Assembly (NCBI RefSeq): GCF_000015265.1
Contig: NC_008699.1
Location: forward strand, 124,001-188,000
Length of the DNA stretch: 64,000 nucleotides
DNA from: Nocardioides sp. JS614
GTDB taxonomy: Bacteria > Actinomycetota > Actinomycetes > Propionibacteriales > Nocardioidaceae
Reading direction: 5' to 3'
The position numbers were made by a program, and so were the translations under genes. Below the pieces are notes generated by a model that had not been told where the DNA came from, did no database searches, and worked only from the letters and a program-made list of their open reading frames with translations. Positions 42,237 through 49,826 of this stretch are shown piece by piece. Numbering within the stretch: position 1 is the stretch's first letter; each line of letters starts with the position of its first letter.

Positions 42237-42308
42237 TGTAACGCCGTGTTACCTGTTCTGCCGCCCCTGTTGCAACCGGGTCGGAGGAGCGGGTAACACG
42301 GCGTTACA
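42237..42308. repeat. TGTAACGC inverted-repeat element, copy 1
   Basis: Perfect 17-bp arms (42237-42253 TGTAACGCCGTGTTACC and 42292-42308) enclose a 38-nt loop. The loop resembles that of the copy at 49702 (CTG.CG.CCCTG.TGCAA pattern). Located between HMG-CoA lyase and the sulfotransferase cluster. It could be a terminator or a non-autonomous MITE-like repeat. Confidence 0.8.
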
Positions 42309-42368
42309 TGGAGGCGGGCCGGAGCCCCAGCCGCGCAGGCCCCGCTCGGCCTGCGGCACAATCGCAGC

Positions 42369-43466
42369 ATGAGTCGGAAGGTCTACCTGCACATCGGTGC
42401 GCCGAAGACGGGGACCACCTACCTGCAGGACCGGCTCACGGTGAACGCCAAGACGCTGGCCGCGCAGGGGGTGCACTTCCCGACCGGTTCGCCGCTGGTC
42501 AGCCCCGGGCTGTACCAGTTCCGCGCGGCGCTCGACCTGCTCGGCCAGGACTGGGGCGGGCCACCGGGACACGCCGACGGCAGCTGGGAGGGCCTGGTCC
42601 GGCGGGCCCGGCGCCGCTCCGGGACCGTCGTGATCAGCCACGAGATCCTCGCGCCCGCGGCGCCGGGCCAGGTGGCCCGCGCGATGCGCGACCTGGCCGG
42701 CAGCGAGATCCACGTCGTCTACACCGCGCGGGACCTGGCCCGGCAGCTGCCGGCCGCGTGGCAGGAGAGCATCAAGCAGGGCCGGCGCTGGAGCTACCGG
42801 CGCTTCCTCGACCGCTTCGAGAAAGGCCGTAGCTGGTTCTACCGGGCCTTCGACGTCCCGCGGGTCCTCGGCACCTGGGGCGCCGGGCTGCCCCCCGAGC
42901 GCGTGCACGTCGTCACCGTCCCGCACGCCCGGGTGCAGACCCAGCACGGCGACCAGTTGTGGCTGCGCATGTGCGAGGTGCTCGGCATCGACCCGGTGTG
43001 GGCGCCGCTCGACAGCGACCGCTCCAACCGCTCGCTGGGCATCGCGGAGACCCAGGTGATCCGCCAGCTCAACCGCCGGATGGACCGGGCCGCTCGCCGG
43101 GAGTCGACGTACGACGCGCTGATCCGCGACATGCTCGCCCAGGGTGAGCTGGTCAAGCGGGAGTCGGCCGCGGTCCGCCTGCCCCCGGAGCGCTTCGCGT
43201 GGGTCGAGGAGCGGGCCGAGCGGTGGATCGAGTGGATCGAGGGCAGCGGGGTGCACGTCGTCGGTGACGTCGCCGAGCTGCGCCCGGTGCGCCCGGCGGA
43301 GGACGAGCGCTGGCGCGACCCCGACCGGGTGCGCGCCAAACGCCAGCTCGCGACCGCGCTCGACGCCCTGGCCGCGATGACGCGGGAGGCGGCCCGCCGC
43401 CCGGACCCCGAGCGCCAGCTGACCACGCGGGTGCTGGCGCAGGCCCAACGGCTGCGCGACCGGTGA
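42369..43466 (+). CDS. Sulfotransferase family protein 1
   Basis: This 365-residue P-loop protein opens with KVYLHIGAPKTGTTYLQDRL, the PAPS 5'-phosphosulfate loop (PKTGTT). The second PAPS region is IHVVYTARDLARQLPAAWQESIKQG. Such enzymes transfer sulfate from PAPS to a hydroxyl of a glycan, lipid or small molecule; the acceptor is unknown. The ATG follows CACAAT by 6 nt, a possible leaderless start. It heads a three-gene set with two related genes, with 7 nt to the next. Confidence 0.85.
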   Translation: MSRKVYLHIGAPKTGTTYLQDRLTVNAKTLAAQGVHFPTGSPLVSPGLYQFRAALDLLGQDWGGPPGHADGSWEGLVRRARRRSGTVVISHEILAPAAPGQVARAMRDLAGSEIHVVYTARDLARQLPAAWQESIKQGRRWSYRRFLDRFEKGRSWFYRAFDVPRVLGTWGAGLPPERVHVVTVPHARVQTQHGDQLWLRMCEVLGIDPVWAPLDSDRSNRSLGIAETQVIRQLNRRMDRAARRESTYDALIRDMLAQGELVKRESAAVRLPPERFAWVEERAERWIEWIEGSGVHVVGDVAELRPVRPAEDERWRDPDRVRAKRQLATALDALAAMTREAARRPDPERQLTTRVLAQAQRLRDR

Positions 43467-43473
43467 GGGATCG

Positions 43474-44574
43474 GTGAGCCTGGGCGTCGACACGGACACC
43501 CCCGGGGTGCGGCGCGCCTGGGGCTGGGCCGCCCACCTCCAGGAGGGCGGTACGACGCCCTGGCGCGACTGGACCGGTGAGGGTCGCCCCGGCGGCCGGA
43601 TCCTGCCGGGCGCCCAGCAGCTCGAGCTGCTGCGCCGGCTCAACCAGGCCGGTCGGCCCTCGGCCGACCTGGCGACGCGGGTGCTCGAGGCGAGTGCGCC
43701 CGGCCGCGGTCGCCCCGACCTCGAGCTGGAGGGCGCCGTCGACCCGCTGGCCTTCGGGCCGCCACCGGTCGACCCGGCGAGCCTGCCCGACGACGAGCTG
43801 CTCCGGGTGCTGGCGAGCCTGCTCGCCGACGACCTGGTGGCCGCGGGGCTCCCCGAGCCGCGTCGGCCCCGCCCGCCCCGGTTCTGGCGCACCCGCTACC
43901 GCCTCGTGGGGGACCCGCTGCTCGCCGACCCAGCCCGCGCCGAGCTGATGGCCCGCGGCCGGCCGCCGGGCGGGCGCCGCTCGGTCGTGCTGGTCCTCGG
44001 CGCCGACCTCGGGACGATGCTGGTGCACGCCTGGACCGCGCGCAGCTTCGCCGAGGGCGGCCCGGCGTGGCGGGACTGGTTGGAGCCGCTGACCCGGCGC
44101 CGGGCGCTGCCGCCGCGCGCCGACCTGGCCGGCACCGCCCGGACCTGGGCCTCCCGGGTCGGTCCGGAGCGGGTCCGGATCGTGCTCGATCCCGCCGAGC
44201 TGCCCGGCCTGGTGGGGGTGCGGCGACCGCTGCCCGGCCCGCCGGCCCTGTCCGCCGACGGCGTCGACCTGGCGCGCCGGGTCGGCCAGGTGCTCGGCCT
44301 GCTCGCCGTACCCCCACGCCGGCACGCGCTGCTGCGCGACACGCTGCGGCCCCGGCTCCTCGCGGTGCCCGGCCCGCCCCTCACGGTCCCCGCGGAGCAC
44401 CTCGACTGGGTGCACGCGCGTGCGGTGAAGGTGCGCGCGGCGGTGCTCCGGGCTGGCTACGCTGTCCACGGCGACCCGGACAGCCTGCTGTCCGTCGATC
44501 GCAGCGGCGTCCCGGAGCCCTCCGACGCCGGAGTCCTGGCGCTGGGGATGCGCCTCCTACTGGAGAACACGTGA
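43474..44574 (+). CDS. Sulfotransferase-like protein lacking the PAPS loop
   Basis: This 366-residue protein has no family I can name outright. Its centre, SVVLVLGADLGTMLVHAWTA...WRDWLEPLTRRR...WASRVGPERVRIVLDP, aligns in spacing with the neighbours' HVVYTARDLARQLPAAWQ...GLPPERVHVVTVP. The N-terminal PKTGT loop is missing, so it probably cannot bind PAPS in the usual way. A degenerate paralog acting as a non-catalytic partner is inference. Gly/Pro/Arg-rich. Its stop overlaps the next gene's GTG (GTGA). Confidence 0.7.
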   Translation: MSLGVDTDTPGVRRAWGWAAHLQEGGTTPWRDWTGEGRPGGRILPGAQQLELLRRLNQAGRPSADLATRVLEASAPGRGRPDLELEGAVDPLAFGPPPVDPASLPDDELLRVLASLLADDLVAAGLPEPRRPRPPRFWRTRYRLVGDPLLADPARAELMARGRPPGGRRSVVLVLGADLGTMLVHAWTARSFAEGGPAWRDWLEPLTRRRALPPRADLAGTARTWASRVGPERVRIVLDPAELPGLVGVRRPLPGPPALSADGVDLARRVGQVLGLLAVPPRRHALLRDTLRPRLLAVPGPPLTVPAEHLDWVHARAVKVRAAVLRAGYAVHGDPDSLLSVDRSGVPEPSDAGVLALGMRLLLENT

Positions 44575-45785
44575 GCACGCGGGTCCTGTTGCACGTCGGT
44601 ACGCCGAAGACCGGCACGTCGTACCTGCAAGACGTGCTGTACCGCAACCGACGCACCCTGGCGGCGGCCGACATCCTCTATCCCGCCGACCGCTTCGACG
44701 CCCACTTCCTCGCGGCGCTCGACCTGATGCGGCTGCCCTGGGGCGGCCTCGAGGCCGAGGCGGTCGGCGCCTGGGACCGGCTCGCCGCCCGGGTCCGCGG
44801 CCACCACGGCACCGCGATCATCAGCCACGAGATCCTCGCCACCGCGTCCCGCTCCCAGGCCGGCCGTGCGCTGGAGTCGCTGGGCCACCGCGCCGGCACC
44901 GAGGTGCACCTGGTGCTCTCGGTGCGCGACCTGGTCCGGCAGATCCCCGCGGAGTGGCAGGAGAACGTCAAGCACCGGCAGGCGCTGACCTACGGCGCCT
45001 TCCTCGACCAGGTGCAGGACCCGCAGCGGGAGAGCCGGATCGCCACCTGGTTCTGGGGGGTCCAGGAGATCCCCGACATCCTCAACCGGTGGGGCCACGA
45101 CCTGCCGCCCGAGCGCGTCCACGTGGTCACGGTGCCACCGGCCGGTGGCCCGCACCAGCTGCTCTGGAAGCGGTTCAGCCTGGTCCTCGGCCTCGACGGG
45201 CTCGACCTGGACCTGGAGGCCGAGCGGGCCAACCCCTCGCTCGGCGCCCCGGAGACCGCACTGCTGCGGCGGGTCAACCGGGCCGCGAACCGGGAGCTCA
45301 ACCCGGGTGACTACCGGCCGCTGGTGCGCGAGCTGCTCGCCCACCAGACGCTCTCCAAGCGGACCCGGTCGCCGCGGCTGGCCCTGCCGCCCGACGTGCA
45401 CCCGTGGACCCAGGAGGTCACCCGCTCGTGGATCGCCGAGATCGAGGAGCGCGGCTACGACGTGGTGGGCGACCTGCACGACCTGGTCGGCGCGCCCCCG
45501 GTGACGCAGTACGCCGATCCCGACCACCCGGCCGAGAAGCAGGTCGCCGCGGCGGCCGTCGACGCGATCAAGGCGCTGCTGCTCGAGGGCGCCCGGCTGC
45601 GCCAGTCCGAGGAACGCCTGCGCCAGGAGCTGCGGGACACCCAGGTCGCGCTCGAGCGGTCCTACCTGCGCCCGACGTACCGCTGGCGCGAGAAGGTGGT
45701 CCGCCGGCTCCAGGGGGGAGCGGTCGGCCGGCAGCTGCTGGCGGGCTACCGGCGGGTGCGCGGGCGCAGCTCGCGGTCGGCGTAG
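44571..45785 (+). CDS. Sulfotransferase family protein 2
   Basis: The 404-residue product begins RVLLHVGTPKTGTSYLQDVL with the PAPS loop PKTGTS. LSVRDLVRQIPAEWQENVKHRQALTYGAFLDQVQ and LPPERVHVVTVPPAGGP match sulfotransferase 1. A C-terminal coiled-coil and basic tail (RLRQSEERLRQELRD...TYRWREKVVRRLQ) resembles those on glycan-modifying enzymes. Its start overlaps the middle gene. The 3' end overlaps EcsC by 40 nt, convergently. The cluster may sulfate a cell-surface glycan. Confidence 0.85.
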   Translation: MSTRVLLHVGTPKTGTSYLQDVLYRNRRTLAAADILYPADRFDAHFLAALDLMRLPWGGLEAEAVGAWDRLAARVRGHHGTAIISHEILATASRSQAGRALESLGHRAGTEVHLVLSVRDLVRQIPAEWQENVKHRQALTYGAFLDQVQDPQRESRIATWFWGVQEIPDILNRWGHDLPPERVHVVTVPPAGGPHQLLWKRFSLVLGLDGLDLDLEAERANPSLGAPETALLRRVNRAANRELNPGDYRPLVRELLAHQTLSKRTRSPRLALPPDVHPWTQEVTRSWIAEIEERGYDVVGDLHDLVGAPPVTQYADPDHPAEKQVAAAAVDAIKALLLEGARLRQSEERLRQELRDTQVALERSYLRPTYRWREKVVRRLQGGAVGRQLLAGYRRVRGRSSRSA

Positions 45786-46450
45786 CGCCCGATCCGCCAG
45801 GTCGCGAACCCGTCGGCGCCCATGCCGAACGCGCCGCCCACCACCGGGGTGCGCCGGGCGACGGTGATCGCCAGCCGCTTGCCGGCGACCCGGGTGATCA
45901 GGTCGGAGGTGACCTCGGCCGAGAGCACCCGGTCCAGCTGCGGGTCGTGCACGGGCGCGGTCGCGATCGCCATCGGCGGGGCCGGCAGCTTGCGCTCCTT
46001 GACCAGCCGGTCGACGGCGTCGCCGCCGAGCATGCAGGCCAGCACCGCGTTGCGGACCCGGGCGTCCTCGAGGTCGTAGCCGCGCAGGTGCGCGATGCCC
46101 GCGACCATCCGGGCCTGGATCAGCGCGAGACCGGTGATGTTCGCCGGGATCGCGAACGCGGCGGTGACCACGCCGCCCACCCCGGTGAGCAGGCCCTGGG
46201 CACCGGCGTACCGCACGTGGTTCTCGATCACCTCGCGGACCGCCCGCTTGACGTCGCCGTGCTGCTCGCGCAGCTGCTTGTCGGCCGCAGCCGCCGCGGC
46301 GGGCAGCGGGCCGGCGCCGTGGATCGCCCGATCCAGCGCCTCGCGGACGAACGACGCGGTCAGGTCGGGCGCCAGCTGCGGCACGCGTGGCACGAGGTGC
46401 TTCTCGACGATCCGCCCGCCGATCCCGCCACCGATCCCCTTGGCGCTCAT
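45746..46450 (-). CDS. EcsC family protein
   Basis: The 234-residue product resembles EcsC: TGVGGVVTAAFAIPANITGLALIQARMVAGIAHLRGYDLEDARVRNAVLACMLG, then VARRTPVVGGAFGMGADGFATWRIGRYA. EcsC proteins are membrane-associated and of unknown biochemistry, named from a Bacillus ABC-transporter operon. ATG at 46450 follows TACGAT by 6 nt (leaderless). It is divergent from aat, 37 bp away. Confidence 0.85.
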   Translation of the reverse strand: MSAKGIGGGIGGRIVEKHLVPRVPQLAPDLTASFVREALDRAIHGAGPLPAAAAAADKQLREQHGDVKRAVREVIENHVRYAGAQGLLTGVGGVVTAAFAIPANITGLALIQARMVAGIAHLRGYDLEDARVRNAVLACMLGGDAVDRLVKERKLPAPPMAIATAPVHDPQLDRVLSAEVTSDLITRVAGKRLAITVARRTPVVGGAFGMGADGFATWRIGRYADRELRPRTRR

Positions 46451-46487
46451 GCGCCGATCGTACGGACCGGGCGGCTACCGTCGTCTC

Positions 46488-47246
46488 GTGCCCGTCGAAC
46501 CCCCGCCGTCGCGCTGGGCGTTCGCCGACCCGGCGACTGACGAGACCGACGACCTGGTCGCCATGGGTGCCGACCTGGAGCCGGGCACCCTGCTCGCGGC
46601 GTACCGACGCGGGCTGTTCCCGATGCCGTCCGGGCGGCCGGGCGACCCGATGGCGTGGTTCTGCCCGGTGCGCCGCGGCGTCGTCCCGCTCGACGGGCTG
46701 CGGGTGTCGCGGTCCCTGCGCCGCGCGACCCGCGACTTCGAGATCCGCATCGACACGGCCTTCGACCAGGTGGTCGCGGGCTGCGCCGACCCGCGCCGCT
46801 CCGGCGGCTGGATCGACGAGGAGGTCGGAGCGGCGTACGCCGCGCTGCACCAGCTGGGCTGGGCGCACTCGGTCGAGGCCTGGCGCCACGGTCGGCTGGC
46901 CGGTGGGCTGTACGGCGTCGCCATCGGTGGGCTGTTCGCGGGTGAGTCGATGTTCCACCGGCAGCGGGACGCCTCGAAGGTCGCCCTGGTGGCGCTGGTC
47001 GAGGCGTTGAACGACGAGTGGACGGCCGACCGGCTGCTCGACGTGCAGTGGCTGACCCCTCACCTGGCCTCGCTCGGGGCGGTCGAGGTCCCGCGCCCGA
47101 CGTACCTCCGCCGGCTCGCGCGAGCGCTCCCGCTGCCGCTCCCAGAGCCCTTTTCCTCTGTCGCGCCGACCCCCGGCGGGTGGAGCATGGGCGCACCGGC
47201 CGGGCCGGAGCCCGACGGACCACCGAGACGGGAGACGGACAGATGA
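46488..47246 (+). CDS. aat: Leucyl/phenylalanyl-tRNA--protein transferase
   Basis: It adds Leu or Phe from tRNA to N-terminal Arg/Lys, marking proteins for ClpAP/ClpS degradation. The 252-residue protein has RGLFPMPSG (family hallmark), MAWFCPVRRGVVPLDGLRVSRSLRR, SGGWIDEEVGAAYAALHQLGWAHSVEAW and GGLYGVAIGGLFAGESMFHRQRDASKVAL. The C-terminal ~35 residues are Pro/Gly-rich and probably non-conserved. The GTG at 46488 is chosen because TACCGT lies 6 nt upstream. The stop overlaps the next gene's ATG. Confidence 0.95.
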   Translation: MPVEPPPSRWAFADPATDETDDLVAMGADLEPGTLLAAYRRGLFPMPSGRPGDPMAWFCPVRRGVVPLDGLRVSRSLRRATRDFEIRIDTAFDQVVAGCADPRRSGGWIDEEVGAAYAALHQLGWAHSVEAWRHGRLAGGLYGVAIGGLFAGESMFHRQRDASKVALVALVEALNDEWTADRLLDVQWLTPHLASLGAVEVPRPTYLRRLARALPLPLPEPFSSVAPTPGGWSMGAPAGPEPDGPPRRETDR

Positions 47247-47833
47247 CACGAGCACTGATCCTGCGACGGGGCGCTGTGGCGGTCGGCCTGGCGCTGATGG
47301 CCTCACTCTCGGCGTGCGGCGGCGACGACGGCGGCGGCTCGGGCGCCAAGGCTCCGGACGATGCGTCCACCGACGACTTCTGTGCGACCTTCAACAGCCT
47401 CTTCGAGAAGGTGCTGTCACAGGCGACCTCCGGCGACTCCGCCGCGGTGATCTCGGCGCTCAAGGACTGGGCGGCGGACATCGAGGACGTCGGCACGCCC
47501 AGCGCGATGCCCGACGACGCCCGGCACGGCTTCGAGCTGTTCGTCGACCAGGCCAAGAAGCTCGACGAGAACGCCAGCCTGGAGGACCTGCAGAACCTCG
47601 GCGACGACCTCAGCGCGGACGACCAGGCGGACGGGGAGGCGTTCACCACCTGGACCGAGGAGAACTGCCCGCTCGACATCCCGGGCCTGGACGGCTCGGA
47701 CCTGCCCAGCATCGACCCCTCGGACCTGCCGAGCATCGATCCCTCGGACCTGGCCAGCATGGACCCCGAGGAGCTGGAGTCGATGATGTCCGAGCTCGCC
47801 TCGAACATGAGCGAGCTGACGGAGAGCCCGTAG
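47243..47833 (+). CDS. Putative lipoprotein
   Basis: This 196-residue protein has a lipoprotein signal (AVAVGLALMASLSAC, Cys about 25) followed by GGDDGGGSG. The central region is acidic and helical (FCATFNSLFEKVLSQATSG...EENCPLDIPG) with two Cys likely disulfide-bonded. The C-terminus holds three degenerate repeats SDLPSIDP. No enzyme motif. It starts inside the aat stop (ATGA), so it is coupled to aat although no functional link is evident. Confidence 0.8.
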   Translation: MTRALILRRGAVAVGLALMASLSACGGDDGGGSGAKAPDDASTDDFCATFNSLFEKVLSQATSGDSAAVISALKDWAADIEDVGTPSAMPDDARHGFELFVDQAKKLDENASLEDLQNLGDDLSADDQADGEAFTTWTEENCPLDIPGLDGSDLPSIDPSDLPSIDPSDLASMDPEELESMMSELASNMSELTESP

Positions 47834-47863
47834 GCGCCGCGTTACCTGCGTGGGTCCGGCGGC

Positions 47864-48199
47864 TCAGACGACCTGGGGCGGCCGGCCGGTGTCGCTCACC
47901 ATCGGGCGCCCGGCCGCCTCCCAGTCGAGGAGGCCACCGGCCAGGTTGACCGCGTCGTGGCCCTGCTGCTGGAGCCAGGCCACCGCCTGGGCGGATCGGG
48001 CGCCGACCCGGCACACGACGAGGGTCTGTGCCTCGGGGAGCTCGGTGTGGCGCAGTGGCAACAGCGCGAGTGGGATGTGCACGGCGCCCTCGATGTGGCC
48101 GTGCTCCCACTCCGCCGGCTCCCGGACGTCGAGCACCACCAGCCCGTCGGGCAGCGGGTGCGGCACGCCCTCGATCGGGACGGTCGGGACCTGGGTCAT
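47864..48199 (-). CDS. Rhodanese-like sulfurtransferase domain protein
   Basis: The 111-residue single-domain rhodanese has DVREPAEWEHGHIEGAVHIPL and the active-site loop VVCRVGARSAQAVAWLQQQG (catalytic Cys about 70), then LAGGLLDWEAAGRP. It transfers sulfane sulfur; partner unknown. Its ATG lies 31 nt after the Fpg/Nei stop, so the two may be co-transcribed. Confidence 0.92.
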   Translation of the reverse strand: MTQVPTVPIEGVPHPLPDGLVVLDVREPAEWEHGHIEGAVHIPLALLPLRHTELPEAQTLVVCRVGARSAQAVAWLQQQGHDAVNLAGGLLDWEAAGRPMVSDTGRPPQVV

Positions 48200-48230
48200 C
48201 GTGCTCCCTCGGCTCGGGTTCGGCTCGGTG

Positions 48231-49097
48231 CTACTTCAGCAGCTTGCTGAGCCGTCGGTCGGCGAGCGGCTTGCCGCCGGTCTGGCAGGTCGGGCAGTAC
48301 TGCAGGCTGGAGTCGGCGAAGGACACCTCGCGGACCGTGTCGCCGCACACCGGGCAGGCCTGCCCGGCGCGCCCGTGCACCGCGAGGTGGGACTTCTTCT
48401 CGCCCTTCAGCTCGCTCGCCGCCAGCCCGCGGGAGCGCCCGACCGCGTCGCCGAGGGTGCCGCGGAGGGCGTCGTACAGGACCTGCAGCTCGTCGTCGGT
48501 GAGCGTGCCCGCCGCCTTGAACGGCGACATCCGGGCGGCGTGCAGGATCTCGTCGGAGTAGGCGTTGCCGATGCCGGCGATGGTGCCCTGGTGGCGCAGC
48601 ACGCCCTTGAGCTGCTTGCGGCCCTCGCGCTCGAGGATCTCGCGCAGCCGGTCGATGGTGAACTCGTCGGTCAGCGGGTCCGGCCCGAGGCTGGCGATGC
48701 CGGGGACGTCGTGCGGGTCACGGACGACGTACATCGCCAGGCTCTTGCGGGTGCCGGCCTCGGTGACGTCGAGCCCGGACTGGTCGTCGAGGACGATGCG
48801 GACCGCGAGGGTGGACTTCGTGCTCGGCTTGGGCGGGATCGTGGGGACCTCGTCGCGCCAACGGACCCACCCGGCGCGCGCCAGGTGCAGCACCAGGTGC
48901 AGGCCGGAGGCCTCGATGTCGAGGAACTTCCCGTGCCGGGTCACGTCGTCGACGAGGGTCCCCTCGAGCGCGGACAGCGGCGGGTCGAAGGTCTTGAGCG
49001 CGCTGAACGCGGCGACGTGGATCTTCGCGATGGCATGGCCGTCCAGCCGGCCCCGCAGGTCGAGGGCCAGGGCTTCCACCTCGGGCAGCTCGGGCAC
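48231..49097 (-). CDS. Fpg/Nei family DNA glycosylase
   Basis: This 288-residue base-excision repair glycosylase/AP lyase starts MPELPEVEALALDLRGRL, with Pro2 as nucleophile and Glu3. It has the H2TH region GVLRHQGTIAGIGNAYSDEILHAARMSPFK and a C-terminal zinc finger CPVCGDTV...YCPTCQTGG. The Lys near residue 57 (HGKFL) is present. The GTG follows TAGACT by 7 nt (leaderless). Whether it prefers oxidised purines or pyrimidines cannot be told. Confidence 0.93.
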   Translation of the reverse strand: MPELPEVEALALDLRGRLDGHAIAKIHVAAFSALKTFDPPLSALEGTLVDDVTRHGKFLDIEASGLHLVLHLARAGWVRWRDEVPTIPPKPSTKSTLAVRIVLDDQSGLDVTEAGTRKSLAMYVVRDPHDVPGIASLGPDPLTDEFTIDRLREILEREGRKQLKGVLRHQGTIAGIGNAYSDEILHAARMSPFKAAGTLTDDELQVLYDALRGTLGDAVGRSRGLAASELKGEKKSHLAVHGRAGQACPVCGDTVREVSFADSSLQYCPTCQTGGKPLADRRLSKLLK

Positions 49098-49130
49098 GCG
49101 GACGAGTCTAGAGCCGCGCCCCCACGGGGA

Positions 49131-49331
49131 TCAGGCCAGCGCGATGCTCAGCGCCGTGAGCGCGACCAGCCCGACCAGGCCCAGGGTGAGGGCGACCGTG
49201 GCCGCGATCCGCATGGTGCGGGTGTGGTCGATCTCCCCGGAGCGGTAGGCGACCGTGCGCAGGATCCCCGCCGGCAACGCGCCGAGGGTGACGATCAGGG
49301 CGATCCCCCACGCGATCTCCAAGCTGCTCAT
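49131..49331 (-). CDS. Small two-helix membrane protein (66 aa)
   Basis: The 66-residue ORF has a hydrophobic helix at about residues 3-25, a charged loop (RSGEIDHTRTMR) and a second helix at about 42-64. No family recognised. It starts with ATG but has no clear Shine-Dalgarno sequence. It sits 33 nt upstream of the Fpg/Nei gene. Confidence 0.6.
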   Translation of the reverse strand: MSSLEIAWGIALIVTLGALPAGILRTVAYRSGEIDHTRTMRIAATVALTLGLVGLVALTALSIALA

Positions 49332-49422
49332 GGTGTTCCGGTGCCCCGAACACCGTCCTCCCGAACGGCGCCGACCGCCGCGACCGGTGACAGCCCGCCG
49401 GCTGCGGGCGCATCATGGGCAG

Positions 49423-49677
49423 GTGCCCGCCGTACGCCCGCTGCCGGAGACGGGGTCGATCTTCCTCGACGCCCGCGGCGGCGACCGCGCGCTGCGCGTC
49501 TCCTGGCACCAGGACGCCGGGCTGGTCGTCCTCTCGCTGTGGCGCGACAACGTGTGCGCCGGCTCCTTCCGCCTCGCGATCGACGAGGTGCCCGAGCTGA
49601 TCGAGATGCTGCGCGCCGGGCTGGTGCGCTCCTACGAGCAGGCCCGCGACCGGCTCGGCACGGTCGAGTCGGCCTGA
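49423..49677 (+). CDS. Hypothetical protein (84 aa)
   Basis: This 84-residue soluble protein, SIFLDARGGDRALRVSWHQDAGLVVLSLWRDNVCAGSFRLAIDEVPELIEMLRAGLV, alternates strands and one helix. It looks like a complete small domain that is frequent in Actinobacteria, but I cannot name it. The GTG start is chosen because CATCAT lies 6 nt upstream; longer in-frame extension has poor composition. Confidence 0.7.
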   Translation: MPAVRPLPETGSIFLDARGGDRALRVSWHQDAGLVVLSLWRDNVCAGSFRLAIDEVPELIEMLRAGLVRSYEQARDRLGTVESA

Positions 49678-49701
49678 CCCTCCCGCCCCCCACCCGGCAG
49701 C

Positions 49702-49773
49702 TGTAACGCGGGGTTCTGTGGTCTGGCGACCCTGCTGCAAGGGGGTTCCTAGATCCGATAACCCCGCGTTACA
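49702..49773. repeat. TGTAACGC inverted-repeat element, copy 2
   Basis: 14-bp perfect arms (TGTAACGCGGGGTT 49702-49715 and AACCCCGCGTTACA 49760-49773) flank a 44-nt loop. The loop shares CTG.CG.CCCTG.TGCAA..GGGT with copy 1 at 42237. It lies between the 84-aa gene and the ATPase gene. Confidence 0.8.
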
Positions 49774-49826
49774 AGCGGCGGCGCGTTGTCTACGGATTCC
49801 GCTAGACAGGCGGATACGGTCCTGAC

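Noticed and set aside
47838..47860. GCCGCGTTACCTG near 47838 as a third TGTAACGC element
   Set aside because: Only one arm-like fragment is present, with no partner arm or loop. Chance similarity is likely.
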